From Neolewinella maritima (GTDB lineage: Bacteria > Bacteroidota > Bacteroidia > Chitinophagales > Saprospiraceae), in NCBI RefSeq assembly GCF_923081025.1, contig NZ_CAKLPZ010000005.1, forward strand, positions 207,492 to 271,491: a stretch of DNA of 64,000 nt. The letters are read 5' to 3'. The translations under genes and the position numbers were made by a program. Of this stretch, positions 1-7,624 are shown piece by piece (within the stretch, counting starts at the first letter, position 1; each line of letters starts with the position of its first letter). The notes below the pieces were generated by a model. It did no database searches. It was not told the DNA's origin and saw only the letters and a program-made list of their open reading frames with translations.

Positions 1-393
1 GTACTTGCGGTAGTCGGCCTCCGTAGCCACCCGCCGGCCGCTGAAGCGGTAGATGATCTCGGCCAGAAAACCACCCTCGGCATCGAGCGGCAGCAGGTGG
101 TGGCCGAACCGCAGGCGGTACATGCGGTCGTCGAGTACGTAGGCCAGCAGGTCGCGGTCGATCCGCTGCCGGTCGCTCAGCCGGTCGCGGTCGGGCAGGG
201 CCTCGCGGAAGCTGGTCAGGGCGGCGATCTGTCCGGGCGTACTTTGCTCGGTATCCAGTCGCCAGGGCAGTCCGGTACTCAGCTGGTCGAAGGTGAGGTA
301 GGCCGTGAGGGTGTTTTCCAGCCGGGCGGAATCGGACTGAGCCGACAGACTGGACGCTACGCAGAGAACTAAAAAGAATAGAAATAGAGGCAT
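1..393 (-). CDS. DUF885 family secreted protein, N-terminal part (cut by window edge)
   Basis: An ORF reads from an ATG at 393 leftwards through the window edge, so only about 131 N-terminal residues are present. It opens with a clear signal peptide (MPLFLFFLVLCVASSLSAQ). The mature part contains RQRIDRDLLAYVLDDRMY and LLPLDAEGGFLAEI, which resemble the N-terminal region of DUF885 proteins, a family of exported, probably metallopeptidase-like proteins of Bacteroidota of roughly 550-600 residues. The catalytic part lies outside the window. Frame, codon use and signal peptide support a real gene. The family call rests on remembered resemblance of a short stretch and is moderate. Confidence 0.6.
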   Translation of the reverse strand, partial: MPLFLFFLVLCVASSLSAQSDSARLENTLTAYLTFDQLSTGLPWRLDTEQSTPGQIAALTSFREALPDRDRLSDRQRIDRDLLAYVLDDRMYRLRFGHHLLPLDAEGGFLAEIIYRFSGRRVATEADYRKY

Positions 394-448
394 AGCTAGG
401 AAGGGCGAGTACAGGTTCGGACCGGATAGAATGACAGGCGAATCGAAC

Positions 449-907
449 TCACAGTCCGAACTGTGCGAAGTGGTGCTCCAGGTGCTTCTGGTACATGGTA
501 CTCCACTCCTCCGCCGAGAGTTTGCCGAAGGATTCGTTCTCCTTCCCCTCGTAGCCTGCCTCCCCGCCCGCGGCTACCCGCTTCAGGTGGCCGATCAGCT
601 TCTCTTTTTCCCGCGCGAAATCCCGCTCGTCGCTGATGATGAACTGCGGAGCGGTGCGGCTATTTTTTTTGTAGGGCTTGGGGCCGGTGACGATCGATTT
701 GGCGAAGGTGCGGATCAGGAAGCGCGATATGAAATTGTTCTTCACCACCACGGCCCCGGTCTCCATATCGTAGGCGACGTTGAGGTGAGCCAGCATCTGG
801 GCGGCGTTCATCTTTCCCCACTGGGGGCGGGTATCCGGCCGCAGGCGATCCAGGCGGGCCAGGTTGTCGGCAAGGGTTTCCGGAGCGAAGGTGGAGCGGT
901 AGGTCAT
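449..907 (-). CDS. DUF1569 domain-containing protein
   Basis: The 152-residue protein matches the DUF1569 family (DinB-like four-helix fold, function unknown): the signature WGKMNAAQMLAHLNVAYDM sits near residue 35 and the rest is helical and charged. I prefer the ATG at 907 (MTYRSTF) because the longer versions starting at 943 or 958 add a basic stretch not typical of the family and run into the start of the divergent gene at 944. It is cytoplasmic, with no signal peptide. The divergent arrangement with the DUF1080 gene leaves only about 36 bases for both promoters. Function is unknown beyond the family name. Confidence 0.75.
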   Translation of the reverse strand: MTYRSTFAPETLADNLARLDRLRPDTRPQWGKMNAAQMLAHLNVAYDMETGAVVVKNNFISRFLIRTFAKSIVTGPKPYKKNSRTAPQFIISDERDFAREKEKLIGHLKRVAAGGEAGYEGKENESFGKLSAEEWSTMYQKHLEHHFAQFGL

Positions 908-943
908 TCGCCTAATGTACGGCTCGCGGACTAATTTAGGCAT

Positions 944-1687
944 ATGATAGGACCCCATCTGCTCGTCGTTCTGCTGCTGTTCACCACCCCGGCCTTCGCG
1001 CAGACTGACCGCACCCCGCTACTCACCGACGCGGCCCTGACCGGCTGGCACATCATCGTCCGCGACCAGGGGCCCATCCCTACGGCTGATCAGCCTTACT
1101 TCGTCTGGGAAGACAGTCTGCTTCATGTCCTCGGCACACCCGAGGCCGGTAGCGCACAGCCCTTCGCTGCCCTGGTCAGCGACAGCAGTTACACCCGCTA
1201 CCGCCTCCACATAGAGTACAAGTGGGGGGAGAAGAAATTTGCCCCGCGTACCGAAGCCGTCCGCGACGCGGGCGTACTATTTCACGTATTCGACACCACG
1301 ATCTTTTGGCCCTCCAGCCTCGAGTGCCAGATCCAGGAAGGCGATACGGGTGATGCCTGGCTGATCGGTACGCGGGCCACCTCGCGGCGCGGCCAAGGAA
1401 ATGACTTCGCCCCGGACGGCGCGGAGCAGATCCGCACCGGCGAGCGCTACGTCCGTTTTACCCGCAGCGCCTCCTACGAGCAACCCGGCTGGAATACCAT
1501 CGAGCTGGAGGTCGACGGCCCTACGGCTAGCTTCTACGTCAACGGCCATCACGTTAACACCATCACCGATACCCGCCGCCCGGGCAGTACGGACGACCAA
1601 TGGATACCCCTCACCGCGGGCCCGATCGGTCTGCAGGCCGAGGGAGCGGAAGTGTATTACCGAAATGTGTGGATCGAGGCGCTGTAG
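944..1687 (+). CDS. DUF1080 (3-keto-disaccharide hydrolase-like) secreted protein
   Basis: The 247-residue protein has a signal peptide (hydrophobic stretch then AFAQ near residue 20) and one DUF1080 domain, a concanavalin-like beta sandwich. Family hallmarks are visible: LTGWHIIV near residue 32, YRLHIEYKWGEKKF around residue 85, SSLECQIQEGDTGDAWL around residue 125, and a C-terminal GPIGLQAEGAEVYYRNVWI. Members include 3-keto-glycoside hydrolases and many uncharacterised exported proteins. The length is normal for a single-domain member. The start at 944 abuts the divergent DUF1569 gene. The substrate cannot be deduced. Confidence 0.85.
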   Translation: MIGPHLLVVLLLFTTPAFAQTDRTPLLTDAALTGWHIIVRDQGPIPTADQPYFVWEDSLLHVLGTPEAGSAQPFAALVSDSSYTRYRLHIEYKWGEKKFAPRTEAVRDAGVLFHVFDTTIFWPSSLECQIQEGDTGDAWLIGTRATSRRGQGNDFAPDGAEQIRTGERYVRFTRSASYEQPGWNTIELEVDGPTASFYVNGHHVNTITDTRRPGSTDDQWIPLTAGPIGLQAEGAEVYYRNVWIEAL

Positions 1688-1868
1688 GCCGGGCGGATAG
1701 TGTATGTGAAAAGGGAAAGCAATGCAGCTAAAAGGGTGAGGATTTTCATTGCTGAGTTTTGAACCATTGATGTAGGTCCTGCTCCATAGTAATGCCCTGA
1801 TTAATGTGGCATTACGTGCCATATCTAGACAGTAGGCGCCCTGCGGTACGTTGTGAAGGGGGTGGCCT

Positions 1869-2561
1869 TTACGGCTTTAGCAGAAATTCCTCCCCGGCGG
1901 CTTTCATCTCTTCGTACACCTCGGCATTGTAGGTATAGTACCACGAGCCCTTACGCGAGGTGGTGACATCCTTCTCGTTCTGCCGCTCGAGGTAGTCCAT
2001 CTTGCGCAGACGCCGGCGGAAGTTGCCCGGATCGATGGGCCGGTCGAAGATCGCTTCGTACAGCGATTGTAGCTGCGTAAGCGTGAATTTTTTCGGTAGC
2101 AGCGCGAAGGCCACCGGCTCGTGGGTGGCCCGGTAGCGTAGTCGTACCAGTGCGGCTTCCACCATTTTATTATGATCGAAGACCAGGGCCGGCACGTCCC
2201 TGATCGATACCCAGCGTGCATCGTGGTGCTCCGAGAGCTGACTTGTGGCACTCTCCTGATTGACCAGTGCATAGTAGGCCAGCGATACGGTACGCTCTTC
2301 CTCGGTCCGCCCCACATCACCAAAGGCCTGGAATTGTTCCAGGTAGACGTTCTCGAGGCCGGTCAGTTCGTGGGTCACCCGGGCGGCAGCTGCGTCGATC
2401 GATTCGCCCTTTACGACGAGCCCTCCCATAAGCGACCATTCTCCGAGCCGCGGCTCCTGATCCCGCCGGGTGACTAGTAAATTTAGTTGCCCGTTTAGAA
2501 AACCAATAATGATGCAATCGACGGCCAGTAGCAGTCGATCCGGGTGAGTATGTTTAGCCAT
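1869..2561 (-). CDS. Nudix-domain transcriptional regulator (NrtR/AraR-like)
   Basis: The 230-residue protein consists of an N-terminal Nudix fold (about 8-140) and a C-terminal winged-helix region (about 150-225, with FTLTQLQSLYEAIFDRPID and FRRRLRKMDYLE). This is the architecture of NrtR and of the Bacteroidota AraR regulators that sense a nucleotide or a sugar. The Nudix box GLVVKGESIDAAAARVTHEL keeps the glycine, first Glu and Arg, but the catalytic REUXEE core reads RVTHEL, so two acidic metal ligands are missing. Hydrolysis is therefore unlikely, and the domain probably works as a ligand sensor. No sugar or NAD operon lies next to it, so its target genes are not evident. Confidence 0.82.
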   Translation of the reverse strand: MAKHTHPDRLLLAVDCIIIGFLNGQLNLLVTRRDQEPRLGEWSLMGGLVVKGESIDAAAARVTHELTGLENVYLEQFQAFGDVGRTEEERTVSLAYYALVNQESATSQLSEHHDARWVSIRDVPALVFDHNKMVEAALVRLRYRATHEPVAFALLPKKFTLTQLQSLYEAIFDRPIDPGNFRRRLRKMDYLERQNEKDVTTSRKGSWYYTYNAEVYEEMKAAGEEFLLKP

Positions 2562-2664
2562 AAATAGTTAAGTGCACATAGCCGTTTCGGCCTTTCTTTA
2601 ACCAAAAAAGTGATAATGGTGTTCTAACGAATACATGCTATTATCGGCCACGCCGGGTAATTGA

Positions 2665-3408
2665 TCACTCCACACCGATCAGTTTGCGGTAGGCTTCCAT
2701 CCGTTCGTTCGGTACGGCTACACTCAGGGTGTAGTGTGCGATTCGCCAGTTACCCACCGGATCCCGTTTGGCGATGGCGGTACCCCGGCAGGGGCCCATC
2801 CAGGTATCGAGTAATTCGTCCCAGTAGGCCGTATCGCTGTCCGGGTCATAAAACACGTGCCGCTCCACCGCCGTAAAGTCCCAGGCCTCTCCCGCAGTGA
2901 AATAGGGGGTGGCGAATGCTTGAAATTCGGCTTTCGTCCAGTGCTCGGCCGGGTCAGTACCGATGTATACGGCCTCATCCGTCATCATCCCAAAGTAGGC
3001 TGCGGCATCGGCGCGGGCGGCGGCGTAGTGCCACTCGTTGGCCAATTCCTGCAGTTGCTCCACGGCGGGTTTTGGGCTGAATAGGGTACAGCCCTCCGTA
3101 TGCCTGGTGTCTACGATATGCAGGATCTGCCAGCTACTGTCCGCTCCCGTTTGGGCCAGTTGGAAGGCATTGGTGCCGCAGTGGCTGACCTCGCCGTTCA
3201 GTACGAAGGTGTAAGGCGTCCAGGCCGTAGCCAAACGCGCGTCGATGCGGATACTGGTGTAGTGAAGCTGCTCGTCGAGCATACCGGCTTGCGCTGCGGC
3301 GATCCCTTCCATCCACTTTGTCAGGTCGCCCCGTTGCACCCGCGTCCGGCCCGCTTCATCGATGCTTACGGAATGAAGATCCGCTGCGGGATGAAAGAGG
3401 GCGGACAT
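2665..3408 (-). CDS. NTF2/SnoaL-like protein, two tandem domains (lacks its signal peptide)
   Basis: The 247-residue reading frame contains two NTF2-like (SnoaL/DUF4440) cone folds: about residues 1-108, ending in WQILHIVDTRHT, and about 120-240, with YFGMMTDEAVYIGTDPAEHW and WRIAHYTLSV. Such proteins bind small ligands or act as cyclases or isomerases; no activity can be assigned. The ATG at 3408 falls inside the first domain's N-terminal helix. The reading frame continues upstream through a single TAA (3424-3426) into a perfect signal peptide starting at 3534 (see the next entry). As written the product would be cytoplasmic and would lack the first helix. The gene is either damaged or affected by a one-base sequence error. 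Confidence 0.75.
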   Translation of the reverse strand: MSALFHPAADLHSVSIDEAGRTRVQRGDLTKWMEGIAAAQAGMLDEQLHYTSIRIDARLATAWTPYTFVLNGEVSHCGTNAFQLAQTGADSSWQILHIVDTRHTEGCTLFSPKPAVEQLQELANEWHYAAARADAAAYFGMMTDEAVYIGTDPAEHWTKAEFQAFATPYFTAGEAWDFTAVERHVFYDPDSDTAYWDELLDTWMGPCRGTAIAKRDPVGNWRIAHYTLSVAVPNERMEAYRKLIGVE

Positions 3409-3423
3409 GCCGGTCGTGTCGGC

Positions 3424-3534
3424 TTAGCGCATCCCGTCGAACAGCTGGCGGAGCGTGGTGCGGGGGCTGGATTGCCCGGGCAGCAAACCCGACAGCGAGA
3501 AGAGCAGTAGTAAAGTCGGAATGCGACGTACCAT
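3424..3534 (-). pseudogene. Detached signal peptide of the NTF2-like protein (in-frame stop)
   Basis: This 36-codon ORF starts at an ATG (3534) with MVRRIPTLLLLFSLSGLLPG, a textbook signal peptide, followed by RTTLRQLFDGMR and TAA. It is in the same frame as the 247-residue ORF: after the stop come five codons (ADTTG) and then that ORF's ATG at 3408. LFDGMR-x-ADTTGM is a normal start of exported NTF2-like proteins (first helix), so 2665-3534 is best read as one 289-codon gene interrupted at codon 37. A single base change from CAA, GAA or AAA would explain it. Confidence 0.7.
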
Positions 3535-3607
3535 AACATGATCGGTGTAGCGGAAAACCTGAAAGGTAATTTTTTTCCGGCTACCCTATCGGTGCCTGAT
3601 CTATTTG

Positions 3608-4018
3608 CTATTGGGGAATCTCCCTTGCACCCAATTGCTTAAGGATACCCAACTCATCCGAGCTTCCCCAACGCTCCTTCAGTTGGCCGTTTTCAAAGCG
3701 GCCGATTTGCAGGCCCCGTACGCTAAAGGATTTTCCCGTCGGCTCCAGTCCCATGAAGGGCCCGCGGTGGGTGCCCGAGACGGTGTAGGCAAAGGAAACG
3801 TTGTCCTCGTCCGTGACCATGTGCTCGACGTCGAGATGGAGGTCGGGAAAGGCGGTACGCATCATGGTGAAGAAATCGATAAATCCCTGGGGTCCCTGCT
3901 GTTGATCGGGTGCGGGGTCGTGGTCTACTGCGTCTGCCGCAACGACGTCGCGGACCATTTCCAGTTTTCCGGTATTGACGGCTTCGCCGAATTTCTTTTG
4001 GGCTGCTTGGTTGGTCAT
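3608..4018 (-). CDS. SnoaL-like ester cyclase / NTF2 family protein
   Basis: The protein has 136 residues from the ATG at 4018 (MTNQAAQKKFGEAVNTG). I reject the longer frame from 4126 because its first 36 residues are low-quality sequence. The motifs AADAVDHDPAPDQQQGPQGF, FPDLHLDVEHM and a C-terminal SVRGLQIGRFENGQLKERWG are those of SnoaL-type polyketide-cyclase-like ester cyclases, which are small single-domain cone folds with a His/Asp pair near residue 30 (DHDP). The protein is cytoplasmic. It lies downstream of, but in a separate unit from, the divergent E1 gene. The substrate is unknown; many homologs are annotated only as ester cyclase. Confidence 0.8.
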   Translation of the reverse strand: MTNQAAQKKFGEAVNTGKLEMVRDVVAADAVDHDPAPDQQQGPQGFIDFFTMMRTAFPDLHLDVEHMVTDEDNVSFAYTVSGTHRGPFMGLEPTGKSFSVRGLQIGRFENGQLKERWGSSDELGILKQLGAREIPQ

Positions 4019-4191
4019 AGTGATTGGTATTCGTGCTACCCCAAGGGATTGCGGAGACGATTGTTCGGTTGCGCTGGTCCGATAGCGAAGTGCGTCGTCC
4101 GGATCGGTCGACGTCAACGGCGGCAAAGCGGCCCCCCGTCAAAAGGTCATAGGACTTGGCATTGCGGCCGGTGGCAAAACGCTGATCCCCG

Positions 4192-4199
4192 TACCTTGG
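4192..4199 (+). promoter_or_regulatory. Candidate -7 box TACCTTGG, very short leader
   Basis: TACCTTGG is close to the Bacteroidota consensus TAnnTTTG and ends only 4 bases before the ATG of the E1 gene (4204), implying a transcript that starts at or next to the start codon. No Shine-Dalgarno sequence is present. Confidence 0.4.
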
Positions 4200-4203
4200 C
4201 GGC

Positions 4204-6198
4204 ATGACTGCCACGCCCGCACCGCTGTCCTACGCCGGCCATTCCCTGGATGCCGCCACCCTCCTTCGCCTGTACGAGCACCTCCTGCGCCCCCGCCTCA
4301 TCGAAGAAAAGATGCTGAAGCAACTCCGGGGCGGGGTCATTTCCAAGTGGTTCTCCGGCATCGGACAGGAAGCCATCAGTGTAGGCTGTACCCTGGCCCT
4401 GGAGCCCGACGAGTACATTTTCACCATGCACCGCAACCTGGGGGTATTCACCAGCCGGCAGGTGCCGCTGCTGCAGCTGTTCGCGCAGTGGCAGGGCAAG
4501 CCGGCGGGCTTCACCAAGGGGCGCGACCGCAGCTTTCACTTCGGTAGCGCGGCGCACCATATCGTAGGTATGATCAGTCACCTCGGCCCCCAACTGGCCC
4601 TGGCGGTAGGTACGGCCCTGGGCCATAAGCTACGCGGGGAGGCCAAGGTCAGTCTGGCCTTCACCGGAGACGGGGGCACCAGCGAGGGCGACTTCCACGA
4701 GGCCCTCAACATCGCCGCCGTCTGGAAGCTGCCGGTCATCTTCGTGATCGAAAACAATGGCTACGGCCTGTCCACCCCGGTCAGTGAGCAGTACGCCTGC
4801 GATAGCCTGGCCGACCGCGCCGTAGGCTACGGCATGCGCGGACTGAGCATCGACGGCAACAACGTACTCGAGGTCTATGAGACCATCCGCCAACTGGCCG
4901 AAGAGCTGCGGCACGATCCCGCCCCCGTACTCGTCGAATGCCGCACCTTCCGCGTACGGGGCCACGAGGAGGCCAGCGGCGTGAAGTACGTACCCGACGA
5001 GCTCATCGAACGCTGGCAGGCACGCGATCCGCTGGACACCTTCAGCGACTACCTGCGCGACCGCGAGCTGCTCACCGAAGAGCACACGGCTACACTCACC
5101 GCCAGCATTAAGGCCGAGATCGAAACCGCCCTGGCCGCGGCGGCGGAGCTACCCAATGTGCAGCCAGCCGTAGCGGAGGAGTTGGAGGATCTCTTTGCAC
5201 CCGCGATCGCGCCCGCGCCTACTCCCGCTGCTGCCTCCCGCGAACTGCGCTTCATCGATGCGATCAGCGACGGACTGCGGGAGGGCATGCGCGCCTACCC
5301 CGAACTGGTGCTGATGGGCCAGGACATCGCCGATTACGGCGGGGTATTCAAGATCACGGACGGCTTTTTGGAGGACTTCGGGGCCGGGCGGGTCCGCAAT
5401 ACTCCCCTTTGCGAGAGCGGGGTGATCGGCGCGGCCCTGGGCTACGCGATCGGCGGGGGCAAGGCGATGGTGGAAATGCAGTTTGGCGATTTCGTGACCT
5501 GCGGCTTCAACCAGATCGTCAATAACCTGGCCAAGCTGCACTACCGCTGGGGACAGGCGGCCGACGTGACGATCCGTCTGCCCGTGGGCGGCGGCGTAGG
5601 GGCCGGGCCCTTCCACAGTCAGACGATGGAAAGCTGGTTCACCGCCGTGCCGGGACTGAAGATCGTCTACCCCAGCACCCCGGAAGACGCCAAGACCCTG
5701 CTGCTGGCGGCCCTGCATGATCCGAACCCGGTGCTGTACTTCGAGCATAAGGCGTTGTACCGCTCCCTGTCCGGTGAGGTGCCGGAGGGGCTAGTGATCG
5801 CCGAGCTGGGCAGGGCGCGGATCGTACGTCCGGGTGCTGCCCTGAGCGTGATCACCTACGGCGCGGGCGTACACTGGGCCACCGCCGCCGCGGAATCTAC
5901 CGGCGCGGACCTGGAGATCGTGGACTTGCGCAGTCTGGCCCCGCTGGATTACGCCGCTATCCGTGCTACGGTAGCGAAGACCAGTCGTGTCATCGTACTT
6001 CACGAAGCTTCCCTGACCGGTGGGTTCGGCGGCGAGCTGGCCGCCTGGATCGGCGAGCACTGCTTCGAGCAGCTGGACGCCCCGGTACGGCGGGTAGCTA
6101 GCCTGAATACGCCGGTGCCCTTTGCCGGTGGACTCGAGGACCAGTACCTCCCCAAAAGCCGGCTGATAGATGCCATCACTGAATTGCTGGCCTACTAG
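4204..6198 (+). CDS. Fused 2-oxoacid dehydrogenase E1 alpha/beta (branched-chain type)
   Basis: The 664-residue protein carries both E1 subunits in one chain. The alpha half (about 15-325) has the thiamine-diphosphate motif GDGGTSEGDF (GDG at 155-157) ending in IENN at about 182-185. The beta half (about 345-664) begins with RELRFIDAISDGLREGM and has MGQDIADYGGVFKITDGF, then PFHSQTMESWF and YPSTPEDAKTLL. This fused form is common in Bacteroidota and is usually annotated as the 2-oxoisovalerate dehydrogenase E1, which decarboxylates branched-chain 2-oxoacids and passes the acyl group to a lipoyl E2. No E2 or E3 gene is adjacent; the E2 at 16648 is the oxoglutarate type. Its stop codon lies inside the hairpin repeat that follows. 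Confidence 0.88.
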   Translation: MTATPAPLSYAGHSLDAATLLRLYEHLLRPRLIEEKMLKQLRGGVISKWFSGIGQEAISVGCTLALEPDEYIFTMHRNLGVFTSRQVPLLQLFAQWQGKPAGFTKGRDRSFHFGSAAHHIVGMISHLGPQLALAVGTALGHKLRGEAKVSLAFTGDGGTSEGDFHEALNIAAVWKLPVIFVIENNGYGLSTPVSEQYACDSLADRAVGYGMRGLSIDGNNVLEVYETIRQLAEELRHDPAPVLVECRTFRVRGHEEASGVKYVPDELIERWQARDPLDTFSDYLRDRELLTEEHTATLTASIKAEIETALAAAAELPNVQPAVAEELEDLFAPAIAPAPTPAAASRELRFIDAISDGLREGMRAYPELVLMGQDIADYGGVFKITDGFLEDFGAGRVRNTPLCESGVIGAALGYAIGGGKAMVEMQFGDFVTCGFNQIVNNLAKLHYRWGQAADVTIRLPVGGGVGAGPFHSQTMESWFTAVPGLKIVYPSTPEDAKTLLLAALHDPNPVLYFEHKALYRSLSGEVPEGLVIAELGRARIVRPGAALSVITYGAGVHWATAAAESTGADLEIVDLRSLAPLDYAAIRATVAKTSRVIVLHEASLTGGFGGELAAWIGEHCFEQLDAPVRRVASLNTPVPFAGGLEDQYLPKSRLIDAITELLAY

Positions 6199-6568
6199 GT
6201 CGAGCCGTTGTACGGCGAGTACAGGCAACGCCTCGACCTATCACCAGGAGCAAAGGTCGAGTGGCCTCCGGTCCGAGTCTCTGACGGGCGGTAGCTGTGT
6301 GTGTGCTCGGACCGGAGGCCCTCGACCTTAGTTTTCCCAGCATCGGCATACGCTCGGCGTGCAACGCCTCGACCTGAGCCTAGCTCAGAGTCGGTCATCC
6401 TCAAGGTCGAGCCGTTGCACGGCGAGCACAGGCGGGTAGCGGCATACACTCGGCGTACAACGCCTCGACCTGAGCCTAGCCCAGAGGCGGTCATCCTCAA
6501 GGTCGAGCCGTTGTACGGCGAGTACAGGCGGGTGGCAGCATACACTCGGCGTACAACGCCTCGACCTA
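6197..6568 (+). repeat. Array of long hairpin repeats between convergent genes
   Basis: This 370-bp gap holds only structured repeats. Every hairpin has outer arms AGGTCGAG/CTCGACCT. Hairpins occur at 6197-6239 (short), 6253-6329 (different inner arms, GGCCTCCGGTCCGAG pairing with CTCGGACCGGAGGCC), 6403-6471 and 6499-6567; an orphan right arm lies at 6351-6376. The last copies repeat with a 96-bp period including a 28-bp spacer that is almost identical in both copies. The inner arms CGTTGTACGG and CGTACAACG nearly pair, with symmetric mismatches. The outermost arms read TAGGTCGAG and CTCGACCTA, so the TAG stops of both flanking convergent genes are inside the terminal arms. Confidence 0.9.
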
Positions 6569-7075
6569 GGGGTGGAGCAGCTTTAGCGCTTCGGTGAGCA
6601 ATTCGTGGGTGGGGCCCGGGAGGAGGGTACCATCTTCCGCGTACGTCAGATCCGCCCGGTAGAGCCCCGTTTCCGCTACTACGCGGGCGTTCAGCGCTTC
6701 GAGGGACCAGAGGAGGGACTGCCGCGCCCGCTCACCCCGTGGCGCGTGGGGGGTGAGGGTGAAGACGAGCGTCGGCTTCTCGTGGAACTCGCCAGAGCTA
6801 GTCAGCCATTCGAGGGCATTCTTCAGTACGGCGGGCATATTGTGCAGGTAGGCGGGCGTGGAGATGATGACGGCCGAGGCATCTGCCACGGCCGCGCGGA
6901 AAGACAGCACGGAGGCCGGCCACGGCGCACGGTCGCGAGCGGGCTGGAAGACGGGCAGGTCGGCGGGGTTCGGGGCGGGCTGCACGGTATGCTCCGTCAG
7001 TGCAGCGAGTGCGGCGAGGAAGCGGGAGTTGGCACTGTCGGGGGCGGGGGAGCCGGAGAGGGTCAGGTAACGCAT
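6566..7075 (-). CDS. NADPH-dependent FMN reductase family protein
   Basis: The protein has 169 residues from the ATG at 7075 (MRYLTLSGSPAPDSANSRFL). The longer frame from 7147 is rejected because it would overlap the divergent gene's start. It has the flavodoxin-like fold of NAD(P)H:FMN reductases: the phosphate-binding loop LSGSPAPDSANS at 6-17, PVFQPARDRAP, the FMN-contacting STPAYLHNMPAVLKNALEWL around 78-97, and a TPHAPRG loop. Such enzymes reduce FMN or quinones in the cytoplasm. Its stop overlaps the end of the hairpin array shared with the E1 gene. The physiological substrate is not evident. Confidence 0.85.
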   Translation of the reverse strand: MRYLTLSGSPAPDSANSRFLAALAALTEHTVQPAPNPADLPVFQPARDRAPWPASVLSFRAAVADASAVIISTPAYLHNMPAVLKNALEWLTSSGEFHEKPTLVFTLTPHAPRGERARQSLLWSLEALNARVVAETGLYRADLTYAEDGTLLPGPTHELLTEALKLLHP

Positions 7076-7099
7076 GCCACAAGCTAGCGCGCACCGCAC

Positions 7100-7107
7100 T
7101 ACCTTCG
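7100..7107 (+). promoter_or_regulatory. Candidate -7 box TACCTTCG
   Basis: TACCTTCG resembles TAnnTTTG and lies 20 bases upstream of the ATG of the DUF5606 gene at 7128. It is a plausible promoter for that gene in the divergent gap. Confidence 0.4.
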
Positions 7108-7127
7108 CCCCACTAACCATACGCACC

Positions 7128-7538
7128 ATGAAATTCTCGGACCTCATCGCCGTCAGCAGCCTGCCCGGACTCTATACCGTCGTCACCGAACGCAAGGGCG
7201 GCCTCATCGTAGAAGCCCTCGATACCAAGAAGCGCCGCTTCGCCCCGGCCCGTAAGCACCAGTTCGCCCCCCTGGAAAGCATGGCCGTATACACCGAGGA
7301 CGGAGACGCCGAAGGGCTCCGCAAGGTCTTCGAGCGCATGCAGGAGCAGCACGAGGATAATCCCGCGCCCGCCCCCAATGCCCCCAGTGCCGATCTTTTT
7401 GAATACCTCGAAGACGTACTACCTACCTACGATAAGGACCGCGTCCACGCCAGTGACATCAAGCGCCTGCTCAAGTGGTACCACTTTATGCTGGACCAGG
7501 ACCTGTTCGCTCAGCTGAATGATGGGGAGGAGGAATAG
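7128..7538 (+). CDS. DUF5606 domain-containing protein
   Basis: The protein has 136 residues from the ATG at 7128 (MKFSDLIAVSSLPGLYTVVT). The N-terminal beta-rich region SLPGLYTVVTERKGGLIVEA with FAPARKHQFAPLESMAVYTE is characteristic of the Bacteroidota-restricted DUF5606 family. The C-terminal part, DVLPTYDKDRVHASDIKRLL then KWYHFMLDQDLF, is helical and highly conserved in that family. It is cytoplasmic with no known function. The earlier in-frame ATG at 7074 would overlap the divergent FMN reductase and is not used. The stop codon's last base begins a large inverted repeat shared with the convergent glucosaminidase gene. Confidence 0.85.
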   Translation: MKFSDLIAVSSLPGLYTVVTERKGGLIVEALDTKKRRFAPARKHQFAPLESMAVYTEDGDAEGLRKVFERMQEQHEDNPAPAPNAPSADLFEYLEDVLPTYDKDRVHASDIKRLLKWYHFMLDQDLFAQLNDGEEE

Positions 7539-7624
7539 TTAAACACGGATTTCACGGATTAAACGCGGATCGTTTTTTATCCCGCGACGAATCTGTGCCT
7601 CAATCTGAGTGATCTGTGTTTAAC
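7538..7624 (+). repeat. AAACACGGAT-type inverted-repeat element, copy 1
   Basis: The element fills exactly the space between the stop codons of two convergent genes. The ends GTTAAACACGGAT and ATCTGTGTTTAAC pair with one G-T wobble, and an inner pair, CGCGGAT and ATCCCGCG, makes a nested hairpin. A second copy of the same design is at 63738-63806 after uvrA. It probably works as a bidirectional terminator and may be a dispersed intergenic repeat. Confidence 0.75.

Noticed and set aside
1657..1749. Minus-strand 30-codon ORF with signal-peptide-like start (MKILTLLAALLSLFTY)
   Set aside because: It stops after 30 codons inside the DUF1080 gene end and has no continuation in other frames. It could be a remnant of a decayed gene but is too short to support as a feature.
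6197..6568. CRISPR array
   Set aside because: The repeats are few, about 70 bp, palindromic and separated by near-identical rather than unique spacers. No cas genes are present.
6301..6597. ORFs crossing the hairpin array (plus and minus strands)
   Set aside because: They translate the repeats themselves (ARRATPRPEPSSE-type repeats) and have no independent support.
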